A stretch of DNA of 64,000 nucleotides from Tritrichomonas foetus (GCA_001839685.1 MLAK01000766.1:1-64000), one strand, 5' to 3'; numbered from the stretch's first letter, positions 9,358 to 19,800 are shown. Translations and numbers: made by a program. Notes: a model not told the origin generated them from the letters alone.

Positions 9358-10083
9358 TTAGCATTTGCATTTTTCATCTTTCTGTGATTTTGGCTGTTCT
9401 TTAGCAATATCAACTGTGTCGACGATTACAACCTTTTTTGCATGTGATTGAACTTGTTGCATTAAAATTCCAATGTAGCAAAGTCTTTTAACAAGCTTTT
9501 CAACATTAGTTTTTTCTTTTGCAGACGTTTCAAAGAATTCAAGTTTATATTGTTTACAAATAGCCGCTATTTCTTCATCTGATATTTTATGTTCAAGATC
9601 ACTTTTACATCCAATCAAAAATATACCATTCAAATCATTTCCTGAATTTTCTTTAATTTGGGAATACCAGCTATGCACGTTCTTGAAAGATTTAGGATCA
9701 TCATACGCAAAACAAATACAGGCAAAATTGGCACCACGGTAATAAGCTTTAGTGAGAGCATTTGTTTTTTCTTGGCCAGCAGTATCCCAAATGTTTAATT
9801 TGATATCATGAGAATTCAATGAGCAATCAATTTGGACATAAGCTACTCCAATTGTTGCATAATAATCTTGTTGGTAATTGTTTGTTTTCATGCATCCAAC
9901 TAATGTGGTTTTTCCGACAAAAGGATCACCGATTAAAATAATTTTGTTGTTGTTTTGCGTATTTACTGGAGCGAGGTTTCCAAACTGAACATTTTGGATA
10001 TGCTGCCCGAGTGGGAAATATTTTCCTGCTTCAGGGACATTCGATATGTTATAAACGACTGAGTTTACGGCTTTCGTTGACAT
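9358..10083 (-). CDS. Rab-family small GTPase
   Basis: 241 residues. The P-loop GDPFVGKT is at about 52-59, the G3 motif DTAGQEK at 100-106 and the G5 motif ETSAK at 185-189. The G4 site reads CKSD where NKxD is usual, so the guanine-contacting Asn is replaced by Cys. The C-terminus KCKC provides a CxC double-geranylgeranylation signal, which marks Rab rather than Ras or Rho. An unusual N-terminal extension of about 46 residues precedes the G domain and contains no later good start. The role would be membrane traffic; the exact Rab is not assigned. A PTAR1-like prenyltransferase subunit is encoded at 44.5 kb. Confidence 0.9.
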   Translation of the reverse strand: MSTKAVNSVVYNISNVPEAGKYFPLGQHIQNVQFGNLAPVNTQNNNKIILIGDPFVGKTTLVGCMKTNNYQQDYYATIGVAYVQIDCSLNSHDIKLNIWDTAGQEKTNALTKAYYRGANFACICFAYDDPKSFKNVHSWYSQIKENSGNDLNGIFLIGCKSDLEHKISDEEIAAICKQYKLEFFETSAKEKTNVEKLVKRLCYIGILMQQVQSHAKKVVIVDTVDIAKEQPKSQKDEKCKC

Positions 10084-10369
10084 CTGAAAGTTTGTTCAGA
10101 AAATTAATTAATTCACTAAAATTTCTGAAATCAGATTTTGATAATATCAAAAATTCTCAATTTATTTCGGTCGATTTTTCATCATCAAATGATTATGATG
10201 TCTTTTCGATTCATTGAAATTTACTCTCAAATCTTTCCCCAATCCCCACAATAAATAATCAATGATATGCTATTCAATTCATGAGCTTTTTGATATCTAC
10301 TTTATGTTCATAAATGACGTTAATTTTTTCCTTTTTCAATCAACTTTTTGATTAGTTTATCATCAAACA

Positions 10370-10380
10370 TCAAAAAGTGA
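10370..10380 (+). promoter_or_regulatory. TCAAAAAGTGA upstream motif
   Basis: The same 11 bases occur just before the CDK-like gene at 15321. Here the motif abuts the ATG at 10382, which suggests that it contains the transcription start or that translation begins at the later ATG at 10463. An inverted relative, CAACTTTTTGAT, lies 30 bp upstream, between this gene and the divergent Rab gene. Confidence 0.45.
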
Positions 10381-10381
10381 C

Positions 10382-11614
10382 ATGTTTTTAGTTGAGATGA
10401 TTTTGAAAAAGTCGATTTACAACGAATTTTATCCCATAGAATTCGACTCGACTAATTTTCCCATGTTTACCAAAAGACCAGCCACCGCTTTTACGATTAA
10501 TGCACGCGATCCTGTTCCCGATCCCCCAGGTAGGAAAATTCCGAGAGAAATTCGCCCTCCTCCCAAAGTTTATTATCCATATCGAGATTGTAATGGAATC
10601 TCACCAAAAAAGATAGAAAGAATGATGAAAAAAAAGAAAGAATACGAAGAAGAGTTAGCAAGAATTCAAACCGAAAACGATATCGCTAAATTCGAAGCAA
10701 GACAAAAAGGAACATATGTCGAATCAGTCGAGCCATCAGTTCCAAAGATTCCTTTACCTCCGAGTATTGATTTTGATGTTATCCGAAGTTTTGAGCCACC
10801 CAGCGCGACTCGTTTTTATGATTATACTTGTCCAAATATTCGCCCGAAGACCGCCCCCAAAACTATCGTTAATGGAAATAATTTCAACGGAAACAATAGT
10901 AACAGAAGTAAAACAAATCGATCAAATAAAACGACAGAAAGACAGATGGCGAGAGGGTGCCCATGTTGTAACCCAGATCATTTGAGCGAGTTGAAAGCTC
11001 CAAAATTAACGGCCACTCGAAATGGGCGCCCGATTCAGAGGCCAACTACGGCAACCGCAAGAAAAAAGTCAAATTTGCCAAGACAGATGAACCAAGCTTA
11101 TTGGAATGTGTTAGATGAGCCATCTGTTCCAGCCAAACCCAAAAATAAGTTTATTGAGTATCAGAAACCTTCACAATTTTCAATGCTTCGAACTGGACCA
11201 AGACCTGGTGGTATTCCTATCTGTGTAAACGACTTGATAGCTTGTCGAGAGGCAGGTGAAGAATGGTTTGAAAATGAAATGGCAAAGAAGAAAGATCATG
11301 AATTAATGCAGAGAGAAAAAACGCTTCATGAAAGATCTACTTATAGTCGAAATTTCAATTGCACACTGAAAGAACATACAACAGAAATTGCCATTCAAAG
11401 TAAGCAGAAATGGGCACTCAATGGTGGAATTAGCAATTTAGGGACACATTTTGAAACAAAGAAACCAAAATTACCATCAAAAGAAGAATTGGAGGCACTT
11501 GAAGAGCTATCAAAGTATGATGAAAAACTTTATCAAGATTATCAAGCAAAGAAGCGACCAACAGATGAAATGGAACTCCTTTTGCAACAGAGTGGCATGA
11601 GGAAATATACTTAA
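10382..11614 (+). CDS. Basic proline-rich protein, possibly axonemal
   Basis: 410 residues from the first ATG. The ATG at 10463 (MFTKRPATAF, 383 residues) is the more plausible start because the intervening 27 residues look unlike the rest and the promoter-like motif would then leave an 81-base leader. The words KRPATAF, RPKTAP and RPTTATA recur; RPxTA-type words are common in flagellar and axonemal proteins, but that is only suggestive. There is a coiled-coil stretch (IERMMKKKKEYEEELARIQ), an Asn-rich linker, a GCPCCNPDH cysteine cluster and a helical C-terminus. No enzyme motif was seen. Cytoskeletal function is inferred weakly. Confidence 0.7.
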   Translation: MFLVEMILKKSIYNEFYPIEFDSTNFPMFTKRPATAFTINARDPVPDPPGRKIPREIRPPPKVYYPYRDCNGISPKKIERMMKKKKEYEEELARIQTENDIAKFEARQKGTYVESVEPSVPKIPLPPSIDFDVIRSFEPPSATRFYDYTCPNIRPKTAPKTIVNGNNFNGNNSNRSKTNRSNKTTERQMARGCPCCNPDHLSELKAPKLTATRNGRPIQRPTTATARKKSNLPRQMNQAYWNVLDEPSVPAKPKNKFIEYQKPSQFSMLRTGPRPGGIPICVNDLIACREAGEEWFENEMAKKKDHELMQREKTLHERSTYSRNFNCTLKEHTTEIAIQSKQKWALNGGISNLGTHFETKKPKLPSKEELEALEELSKYDEKLYQDYQAKKRPTDEMELLLQQSGMRKYT

Positions 11615-12148
11615 ATGTTTGTTTTATATTATATTATGTTCATAATAATAAATATGTATTTCTACAAAGAAGCTTTTATTGTTTATCGATATCATGCTCA
11701 AATAAACATATTAGATTAACATATTAATGAGAAGATAAAAGCACAAGCTAATAACTAATTCACTAACGTGCTGTCATTCATGATCCTTCTGAGATTTTTC
11801 AAGACTTAATTGTTGAAATATTTTCGCAATCTGATCAAGAGTAGAAATCTGAGTGAATGAAATATATATTTCATTTCATTTATGATGAATTAGAATAAAG
11901 AGAGAGAATGAATTAATGATTGGTGAATCCAAATATTGTCATGGTTTCACTTTAGAAATACATTCCTCGCAAACATTAGATATGAAGAATTTCATATAGA
12001 TAGTTTGATAGGAAATTTTGTTTGAAGGTAAATAAGATTCTTCTTCGATCATTTTTTGATGATTTTGATTATCGAATGGACGATTTCAAACAAATATTAG
12101 AGAAATTTCTCGGAGTTACTATTACGCGATATCACAAAGATACTATAG

Positions 12149-12426
12149 TATAAAGAACTAGATATTATTGCCATAATTTTTTCTGATGATCTAACAATGA
12201 ATAGTTCGGAATTGTTAGAGCAAAATAAACATTTAAAATTACAAATTAAAGAATTTTGTTATTTTCTTACTGATTGAATCAACAACTCATCATCCAATAC
12301 TTGTAAGAACCTTTTAGAAAGGGGTCGGTTTAGAAAGATGTAGAAGCGAGATTCATCAAAGACATCTCAAATTTGAATGCATTGAATTTTCTTTCTTATA
12401 TTATTCAAAAAGTTTCCCAATTGTGA
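12149..12426 (+). pseudogene. Decayed coding remnant in three frames
   Basis: Codons at 12149-12277 read a helical segment (ELLEQNKHLKLQIKEFCYFL), with an ATG at 12197. A second frame continues with NTCKNLLERGRFRKM (about 12290-12345), and a third at 12334-12426 reads DVEARFIKDISNLNALNFL. The pieces are in order and hydrophobically patterned, as in one gene with two small indels. No family was recognised. The rest of 11615-12472 holds nothing else except a 20-bp palindrome at 11856-11875. Confidence 0.38.
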
Positions 12427-12472
12427 TGTATTTTTAAACGGGCAGAGGTTCCGACCAGAATTCCCAAGTGAA

Positions 12473-13204
12473 ATGTCAGACGACAACGATATCCAAACAG
12501 CTGATCCCGATAAGGTTTTCGAAGAATACAAAAATAGCTGGTATGATGTTTCCACAGCTTACTGGGCCAAACAAGAAAAGACTGTAGATGGAATGCTCGG
12601 TGGCTTCCAATCTTTAACAGGATTCGACACATTATCAAGTCGCGAGCTTATCGAAAAATATCAGAACCTTCCGCGAAAGTCAAAACTTCCAAAACTCCCG
12701 AATGGTAGGATCGCCGATTGTGGGGCCGGAATCGGCCGCGTTTCGCATTTTGTTCTCGCCGATTTCTTTCAAAAGATAGATTTGATCGATCCAGTCGAAG
12801 GCTTTCTCGAAGAAGCCAAAAAAACGCTAGCAAAAGATGATGTCGAAATTCGAACTTTTACGGCAGGAATCCAAAATTGGACACCAGATTGTGAATACGA
12901 CGCTTACTGGGTTCAATGGGCAATCATGTATTTGACTGATGTTGATGCAATCAATTTCTTGAAAAGATGTAAAGAGCATTTGAACAAAAATGGTTACATA
13001 TTTATAAAAGATAACATTTCAAGCTCAGACCTCAAAAAGAGAAAGGAAGAAGCAACATTTTATGTTGAAGATCGTGGAATTTGTCGAGTCTTTTCTCACT
13101 ATTTGTCACTTTTCAAGGAGGCTGGCCTCAAAACAGTGGAAGTTGTCAAGCAGGAACACTGGCCAGATGATCTTATTCCACTTTATACATTTGTTCTCCA
13201 ATAA
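12473..13204 (+). CDS. NTMT1: Protein alpha-N-terminal methyltransferase
   Basis: 243 residues. It matches the NTMT1/Tae1 family end to end: YWAKQEKTVDGMLGGF at 30-45, SAM-binding DCGAGIGR at 82-89, IDPVEGFLEEAK, WVQWAIMYLTD, FLKRCKEHLNKNGYIFIKDN, and a C-terminal LPxY-like end. Enzymes of this family methylate the alpha-amino group of proteins that begin X-Pro-Lys/Arg after Met removal, including histone-binding and ribosomal proteins. Length is normal for the family. The ATG follows about 46 bp after a decayed coding remnant, so the promoter is embedded in old coding sequence. It converges with the INCENP-like gene. Confidence 0.92.
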   Translation: MSDDNDIQTADPDKVFEEYKNSWYDVSTAYWAKQEKTVDGMLGGFQSLTGFDTLSSRELIEKYQNLPRKSKLPKLPNGRIADCGAGIGRVSHFVLADFFQKIDLIDPVEGFLEEAKKTLAKDDVEIRTFTAGIQNWTPDCEYDAYWVQWAIMYLTDVDAINFLKRCKEHLNKNGYIFIKDNISSSDLKKRKEEATFYVEDRGICRVFSHYLSLFKEAGLKTVEVVKQEHWPDDLIPLYTFVLQ

Positions 13205-13473
13205 AACTTTTGCAGTTTTTTTCCCTTTTTTTTATTCTCTTTTTTTCATGAAGAATCTCACCCATTATGAATTACTAAAGAGGATTGAAAGAAAATGAAC
13301 ATAAAAGAAATAGAGTGAAAATGAACAAAAGGAAGTCAAGTAAAGCAAATTATCGTTTTCAACATTCGGAAAAAATGAATTGCTACATTTCTAGTTTGAA
13401 AGATTAAAAACAAAATCTCATTTTATTTTATATAGAATCATCAAAGTTTAATTATAAGCTTTCCTAAATCTGG

Positions 13474-13491
13474 TTGTAATGCAGAGTTATA
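13474..13491. other. Solitary MITE-end-like sequence
   Basis: TTGTAATGCAGAGTTATA resembles the right terminus of the MITE at 27792-27900 (GTCGTAATGCAGAGGTATA) with two differences in the aligned part. No partner end was found nearby. Confidence 0.45.
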
Positions 13492-13492
13492 A

Positions 13493-13630
13493 ATGAACAT
13501 CAAAGAAAAATCATGAACAAAAGAGAAAGATCATGAACAAAAGAGAAAGATCATGAACAAAAGAGAAAGATCATGAACAAAAGAGAAAGATCATGAACAT
13601 CAAAGAAAGATAATGAACATCAGAAAAACT
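13493..13630. repeat. 20-bp minisatellite
   Basis: About six and a half tandem units of ATGAACAAAAGAGAAAGATC, with ATGAACATCAAAGAAA-type variants at both ends. Related scattered words occur at 13297-13335. It lies in the convergent interval between NTMT1 and the INCENP-like gene. Confidence 0.95.
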
Positions 13631-13682
13631 AATTGTGGATATAGTTTTTTTATTAAAATGGTTATTCCAGACAATTTGTTGT

Positions 13683-14699
13683 TCATTGAAGCCCAAGAGC
13701 TCGCTTAAACTGAGCCACTTCTTCTTCAGTCACACGATCTGCATCCCACCAGCCACTGTCGTGTCTTTGATCCCATCTTTCTTTGTGGGCATTGAACACG
13801 TCAGGCAAGTAGCAGTCTGCTGTGAATCCGGAGAAAATAGAATCAGGATCAATTCTTTGCTGGCGCTTTAATTGCTTCAGCAATTGGTCGCCGCGAGCCC
13901 AGGTTGGAATCATTTTTCCATGAATTTCGACAGGATTTCTTTCGTAAATCTCTTCATCGTCTTCTGGCTCGTCATCTGAATCGTCAGATATTTTGTATCC
14001 CTCAGGAGGAGCAATTTCTTCTTCCTCAAAGGCGAATTTAAATGGCTTCTTTGGCAAATTTGTTGCTGCTTTCTTTTGGTGAATCATTTCCATCCATTTC
14101 TCACGGAACGATGATGCTGTTTGTGTTAATTCACTCATTGAGCCAGATACAGTATAAGGAACAGGTACCCCACCATCAATTTCTAAATCTGTCGATTCAT
14201 CAGATGAATCTGATGAATCAAGTAAACTATTATCGTCGACAAATCTGATAGTATTAGTAAAGCATGGTGATGTAGCTGAACGATTTCCACTCATTGGAAT
14301 GTTTAGTGTCGATGATTCGGATTCATCTTCATTAAAGCTATCATTTCCACTGTTCATGATATATTCATTTGACGAGTTAACTATATTATTGACAACAATT
14401 TTCTTTGGTTGATCGAGGTATTGATTTTCGTCGTCAGTGGGCGGTTGATTTTCGTCGAACATTCTTCTCGGGTTATTGGGTTCATTGCTATCTTCTTGAT
14501 TCATAAATGGATTTGGATCATCAAAAGAAAGACGTTGAATTGATGAAGATGAATTTAAATCGGAATCGGTAAAAATATCCAACTGAACTTTGATCGATTG
14601 GAGCCATTCGTATTGCATCCTTTGGGATAACTCAAAAGACTTTGTTTCTTTGCTTAGAAGTTGATTCAAACGAGAGCATGTCTCTTTAATCGTTGTCAT
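13683..14699 (-). CDS. INCENP-like protein (IN-box at C-terminus)
   Basis: 338 residues, acidic and Ser/Asp-rich in the first 250. From about 264 the C-terminus reads IPTWARGDQLLKQL, then RIDPDSIFSGF, LPDVFNAHK and finally HDSGWWD. This follows the INCENP IN-box pattern (WA...L...L..Q...DPD.IF....L.EIF, then a Ser/Thr-Ser-x-W end) that binds and activates Aurora kinase in the chromosomal passenger complex. The usual TSS phosphosite is represented only by a Ser before Gly-Trp-Trp. The protein is much shorter than animal INCENP and lacks a long single helix. The N-terminal 45 residues are helical and could bind partner subunits. This rests on motif reading alone. Confidence 0.62.
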   Translation of the reverse strand: MTTIKETCSRLNQLLSKETKSFELSQRMQYEWLQSIKVQLDIFTDSDLNSSSSIQRLSFDDPNPFMNQEDSNEPNNPRRMFDENQPPTDDENQYLDQPKKIVVNNIVNSSNEYIMNSGNDSFNEDESESSTLNIPMSGNRSATSPCFTNTIRFVDDNSLLDSSDSSDESTDLEIDGGVPVPYTVSGSMSELTQTASSFREKWMEMIHQKKAATNLPKKPFKFAFEEEEIAPPEGYKISDDSDDEPEDDEEIYERNPVEIHGKMIPTWARGDQLLKQLKRQQRIDPDSIFSGFTADCYLPDVFNAHKERWDQRHDSGWWDADRVTEEEVAQFKRALGLQ

Positions 14700-15338
14700 G
14701 AAGAATGCTTAACGTATAGAATAATTGGCGGTTGGAAAAGACGTTAAGAAGGTCAACCATAATTCAATTTAAAAGTTACAGCAAGCCAACATTTCTGTAA
14801 GAGAATGTGAGGATATCGTAATGTTGATATACTTAAAGATAGGCCTCACTTTTATGAATTAGGGACTAGTTTTTGGATAAAATCATGATCATAAGCATTC
14901 CTCCTTAAAGTTTAGTAATGAACGAATCAATTAATTATTAAGTTTCAGAGATAGGTTGAATTCACCAAATAATGTTGATCAATGAAAGTTTATTGTACAG
15001 TTTATTATGTAGAACTCAGAAAATTATATTTTACATTAGAATCTACAAATATAAAATAAAATTTTGAGAATCATCTTCCTTTGGAGATTTTGCAATATCT
15101 CAAATATAAAATGATAGAATGGAAATCATTTTCCTTTGGAGATTTTGCAATATCTCAAGATCTTTTATAAACTCTGATATTCCATTTCTTTTCTATTTTC
15201 ACCTACCATTATTTGTGATTTATTTTCTCTCAATACAGATGGTGAATTTCAGGCCAATTCACAACAGTTATATTTTTCTTTGAGATAATTCCGAATTCAT
15301 TCTGAAAAGCTCGATCATTCTCAAAAAGTGACAAATTA
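14700..15338. other. Divergent intergenic region with a 55-bp offset direct repeat
   Basis: No gene seen. Twenty-eight bases at 15076-15103 are repeated exactly at 15131-15158. The region separates the divergent INCENP-like and CDK-like genes and must hold both promoters. Confidence 0.6.
15321..15331 (+). promoter_or_regulatory. TCAAAAAGTGA upstream motif
   Basis: Identical to 10370-10380. It ends 7 bp before the ATG of the CDK-like gene and follows TCATTC, which resembles a trichomonad initiator. The very short spacing fits the short leaders known in trichomonads. Confidence 0.45.
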
Positions 15339-16253
15339 ATGTCGTTTAACAATTATACAAAAGCTCAGAAGCTTGGGGAGGGAACATATGGCGCCGTTTT
15401 CCGAGCCACCAATAACGAAACAAATGAACCAGTCGCTTTAAAATTAGTTCGAATGGATCAAGAAGATGATGGAATTCCGGCCACTTCATTACGCGAAATA
15501 AGCATTCTCCAATCGACGAATCACACCAACATCATTCGATTACAAGAAATTATTTGTGAAGAAGGCCGCTTAACAATGGTTTTCGATTTCATGGATCGCG
15601 ATCTTCGACATTTTATTGACAGACAGCGAAAGATTCCTCAGCCGCTTTTATATTCATACTCTTTCCAGTTGCTTTGTGGTATTTATTACCTCCATAAAAA
15701 CGGAATTATTCATCGCGATATTCGACCCGAAAATCTTCTCATCAATAAAGCCGGATTCCTCAAAATCGGAGACTTCGGAAACGCCAGAGTATGCCATCGA
15801 CCGTTCGCGTCGTTTGATGGCAACGATAGCTTTGTATGGTATTATGCCCCGGAATTGCTCTTTCCTAACCACCCGTATGATTTCCCTGTAGATTTGTGGA
15901 GCTGCGGCTGTGCGATTGCAGAAATGGCCCGCTCAAAGTCGCTTTTTAATGGCGATTCGCAAATCGATCAGATGAACCAAATCATAAAAACAATAGGAAT
16001 GCCAACCGCAGAATCTTGGCCGGACTTCCAGGAATATGTTTCATCAGATTTTCCTCTTCCAACTCAGGTCGAGCATCATGACTTGAAAGTGTTTTTCCCA
16101 CCTGAAACAGATCCACTTTTACTTGACCTCATTTCAAAGTTGCTCACAATGAACCCAAAGAAGAGACTTACTGCTGAACAGGCAGTTCACCATCCATTCT
16201 TCAAAGATATACCACTACCTTTACGCGAATATTGCCTAGAATCCATAAAATGA
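15339..16253 (+). CDS. Divergent CDK-like protein kinase
   Basis: 304 residues, a single kinase domain of normal CDK length. GEGTYG is at 13-18, the ATP-binding Lys at 35, and a PSTAIRE-like helix PATSLRE at 47-53. The catalytic loop HRDIRPEN lies at 125-132 and DFG at 145-147. The numbering coincides with CDK2, which exposes clear substitutions: Lys129 of the catalytic loop is Arg, Thr160 of the activation loop is Asp, Thr165 is Phe, and Arg169 of WYRAPE is Tyr (WYYAPE). An acidic residue at 160 might replace activating phosphorylation. The PSTAIRE-like helix suggests cyclin binding. Activity is uncertain because the catalytic-loop Lys is changed. Confidence 0.9.
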   Translation: MSFNNYTKAQKLGEGTYGAVFRATNNETNEPVALKLVRMDQEDDGIPATSLREISILQSTNHTNIIRLQEIICEEGRLTMVFDFMDRDLRHFIDRQRKIPQPLLYSYSFQLLCGIYYLHKNGIIHRDIRPENLLINKAGFLKIGDFGNARVCHRPFASFDGNDSFVWYYAPELLFPNHPYDFPVDLWSCGCAIAEMARSKSLFNGDSQIDQMNQIIKTIGMPTAESWPDFQEYVSSDFPLPTQVEHHDLKVFFPPETDPLLLDLISKLLTMNPKKRLTAEQAVHHPFFKDIPLPLREYCLESIK

Positions 16254-16403
16254 ACGATTAATTTCGCTTCAATATAGAAAAAAGATAAAATTACTTTCGT
16301 TTTATTCTTCCCAGATAAAAACAATGCTTTATTTAAACATATTTTTCATTAGCAACAATTTCCTGCTTATTATTTTCTTTATATTGGTTGAGTGTTTGTT
16401 GAT

Positions 16404-16508
16404 GTTAATAGATTGTTTGCTTGTATTAATAGATTGTTTGCTTGTATTAATAGATTGTTTGCTTGTATTAATAGATTGTTTGCTTGTATTAATTGATTGT
16501 TAGCGTGT
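16404..16508. repeat. 21-bp minisatellite, five units
   Basis: Five 21-bp units. The three central ones are identical (begin ATTAATAGATTG, end GCTTGT) and the outer two are slightly diverged. It lies in the convergent interval between the CDK-like and CHD-like genes. The rest of 16254-16831 is AT-rich with no gene. Confidence 0.95.
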
Positions 16509-16831
16509 TTTATATTTTTGGTGTGTTTGATATTTTATGTTTGTTTATATTGATTCTTAATATGTTTTGTTTACTTTCTCACAAATTAATAATTTCTTTT
16601 CCTTCCCTTTCTCGGCTGGTTATTTTTCATGTTACTTTAATTCATCAGCAATTTGGAAATTGTGTATATTTAGAGAAAAAAGAGATATAAAATAAAATAT
16701 GATATTTTCTTTTTACATAAAATACATAGTATAAAATAATATACAAATGTCTTCGCATTCTTCTTCTTTTGAAATTAATATTTTAACGATGATTTTTGAA
16801 ATTTATTATCATTCTTTTAATACTCGCTTTA

Positions 16832-19800
16832 CTATTGTTCAGATTCATTTTCTTGTTTCACTTCAGTTGGGTCTGGCTTTAATTCAAGTAATGGCTTTGT
16901 TTCAGGTTGTTGCTGCTGTTGCGTAGTTTTTAGGAGTTGGAATGCTTGCTTTTGTAGATTTGAAAGAGTTTGTTGAGGAATTGAATTAATTTGTTGAATA
17001 AATGGTTTTCCTGATTGCATTCTTAAAAGTTGTTGCTGCTGTTGTGGCGTCAATGCTTTCATATTTAATACCGCTTTCTGTCTCAACGGAGGTCCTTGCT
17101 GGTATTTTACCCCTGGTTGTCCTTGATGCTGATGATTAGATTGTTGGGGAGGCAGTTGACCAGGTTTGGGGTCAAGTTTTTGTTGTGGTCGACCACCAGA
17201 CATGATTTTCAAGAACATGTAAAACTTGTTTTCATTGTGTAAAAACATAGGAAGCATTGAATCATCTTTTAGAAGACTTCTGTTAAATGTATTTAGATAT
17301 GCTATGTCATTTTCAGTGAAATGGCTTAAAAATGGCATTTCTGGACAAAGTAAAAGATTCACAAGACTATCCATTCCTCGTACAACAAGTTGTTTCAATA
17401 AAGTAACACAATCATTAATTGTACACCATTTCATTCCACCTGGTACAACTTGATCCATTTTCGGTTTGCGTTGTTCAATATAGCTTAACGCAGAACGAAT
17501 AAATTTATTCAATAAAATTCGTTTAATCGTTGCAGTAATTTCAGAGGAATCAATTTGAATTGGCTCCATTATCCCTGGCGGAGCAGCATAATGATTTGTT
17601 AATTCATCAGATAAAATGATTGGATCTTTACAATTAGGTCTCCTTTGTGAAAGTATGGACAATAGGCTTTTGACCATATGAGTTATACTATTTTCATTTT
17701 TACTGAGAATTGTTGTTACACTTTTTAGTTTTCTTGGTGTTAAACCAGTAAGCGATTCACCAAAGTTTCTTAATGAGCTTAAAACTAAAGAAACTTCCAT
17801 TTTGGTCCAAAATGGAATAATATATGCATCAATTAGACATGTTCTTAAAAGAAGTTGTGTCTTCATGACGTTCAAAATTTGGGCTGTGCGTTGAAATTCA
17901 TCTTGACTTAATGGTTTTCCATCAACAAGAGATTCATATAAATCTGTATCCATTTGCAATGTTCGTGTATTATCAAGTGGAAGTTGATCATATGGGAAAT
18001 CTTGATGTTCATCATCTTTTCGCCATTCAGAAACAAGCAAGTGATGCTCTAAGCGAGCTAGAAATTGAAGTGCTGTTTTATGAATGTGATTGGAGATATG
18101 TTTGCAAACACTCGCTTCACCAGCAAGGAAAGAGCGCTTAGAAAATACACTATACCACTCTGATGGATCACTATTCATTGCAAATGAAATATCAAACTTT
18201 GGTATGTCGTTTTGAAGCTGTTTTAATAAAAGTGGAAATGAGGAGATTCGATAAGGATCAATTGCTCTTAAATGGAGGATTGTAGCAGCTTGGCAAAATC
18301 TTGTACATTGTTCAAGTGGACACATCTCATTTATAGATGCATGAATAGACTCCCATTCACCATAACCATGAACTTCGAGGAATTTAATGATTCGCTTAGC
18401 GGTTTTTGGATCTAATTGAACACGAGGAATAATTGTCCGATTCCTTCGTTTTTCAGCAGCTGCAGAAATTGATGGATCTACTGAAAATTTCGCCAAAAAG
18501 TCTTCATCACTAAGTCCAAATGATAAATCAATCTCTGGGAAATGACGAGATTGCTGTGCAATTAATTGTATATCATGAACAACTGTTGATGATGCACTAA
18601 GAACTTGTTCAAATGATAAATTTCGTCCAATATCTTTAGTTATTGGTGGCGGAGGTTCAATTTCCGTTTCTGGTACCTCTTCAGTTGTTGACGTTGCTTT
18701 AAGGATATCACTTGTAATTATTCCTTCAAGTTCTACAGAATCATGACGTGCTGCAGAGCCCATTAAATTTCCAGTGAATGTTTGTTCTTCATCTATATGA
18801 TTTTCTTGTTTGGGTGCTTCAACTTTTTGGGCTAAAGAGGGATCTGTTGTTAATCCTTCACCTAATAAAGTATCCCAAAGCTTCAATTTTCGTTGGGCAC
18901 GTGCAAACATTTCATGTTCATATGTTCCATACGTCAATAATCGAATAACATCGACTTTTTGAGTTTGACCAATTCTATGGCATCTTCCTTGTGCTTGAAG
19001 GTCATTTTGTGGATTCCAATCAGGATCAAAAATGATAGTAATCGAAGCTTTTGTTAAATTTAAACCTTCTGATCCTGATCGTGTTGAAATAAGGAAAATA
19101 AAAACATCTTTTTTGGTATCGGAGAATCTAGAAATTGCTTCTTTCTTTTCAGCTTCTGTCAATGAACCAATTAACATTTCATGTGAATATTTCTTTAACT
19201 TGCAATATTCAGAAAGCAATTTTAGAATTTTCAAGCGCTGCGAAAAAATTAAAACTGAACGTCCTGCTTTCTTAAAAACAGGCAAAACTCGATCAAGGAA
19301 GATGAATTTTGATGAACATCGAATCATTAGTTGCAACCTTGAAACGTTATATCGTCCTTGATAGTATTTTTCTGTTCCATCAATTAAAAAAGGATGATTA
19401 CAAATACGGTGCAACATATTAAATTCGCTTTGAGTATCATCACCACCATCTTTGACACGCCACAATTCGTGCATCTTGGTGAGTCTGATGAGCTCCTTTT
19501 GAGCTTCAGTGAGTTGAAGGAAAACAATCTTCTCATCTTTTGGAACAATAGATTTCTCAACATCAACAAGTGATCGTCTCATTAAATGCGGAGCAATAAG
19601 TGATCTTAATTCATTAATGACATCATCTTCAAGACTTTCAACATCATCTTCTGGAAACATTGAACTATCAATAAAGTATTCAGGACTAACAAAATTCAAA
19701 AGGGTCCAAAGTTCCAAAAGTGTTGATTGAATTGGAGTACCTGTTAAAATTACACGATGCATTGCAGGAACACTTTGTAAAGCATTATGTTTCTTACCTT

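Noticed and set aside
13493..13630. CRISPR array interpretation of the 20-bp repeats
   Set aside because: Units are contiguous with no variable spacers, and the genome is eukaryotic.
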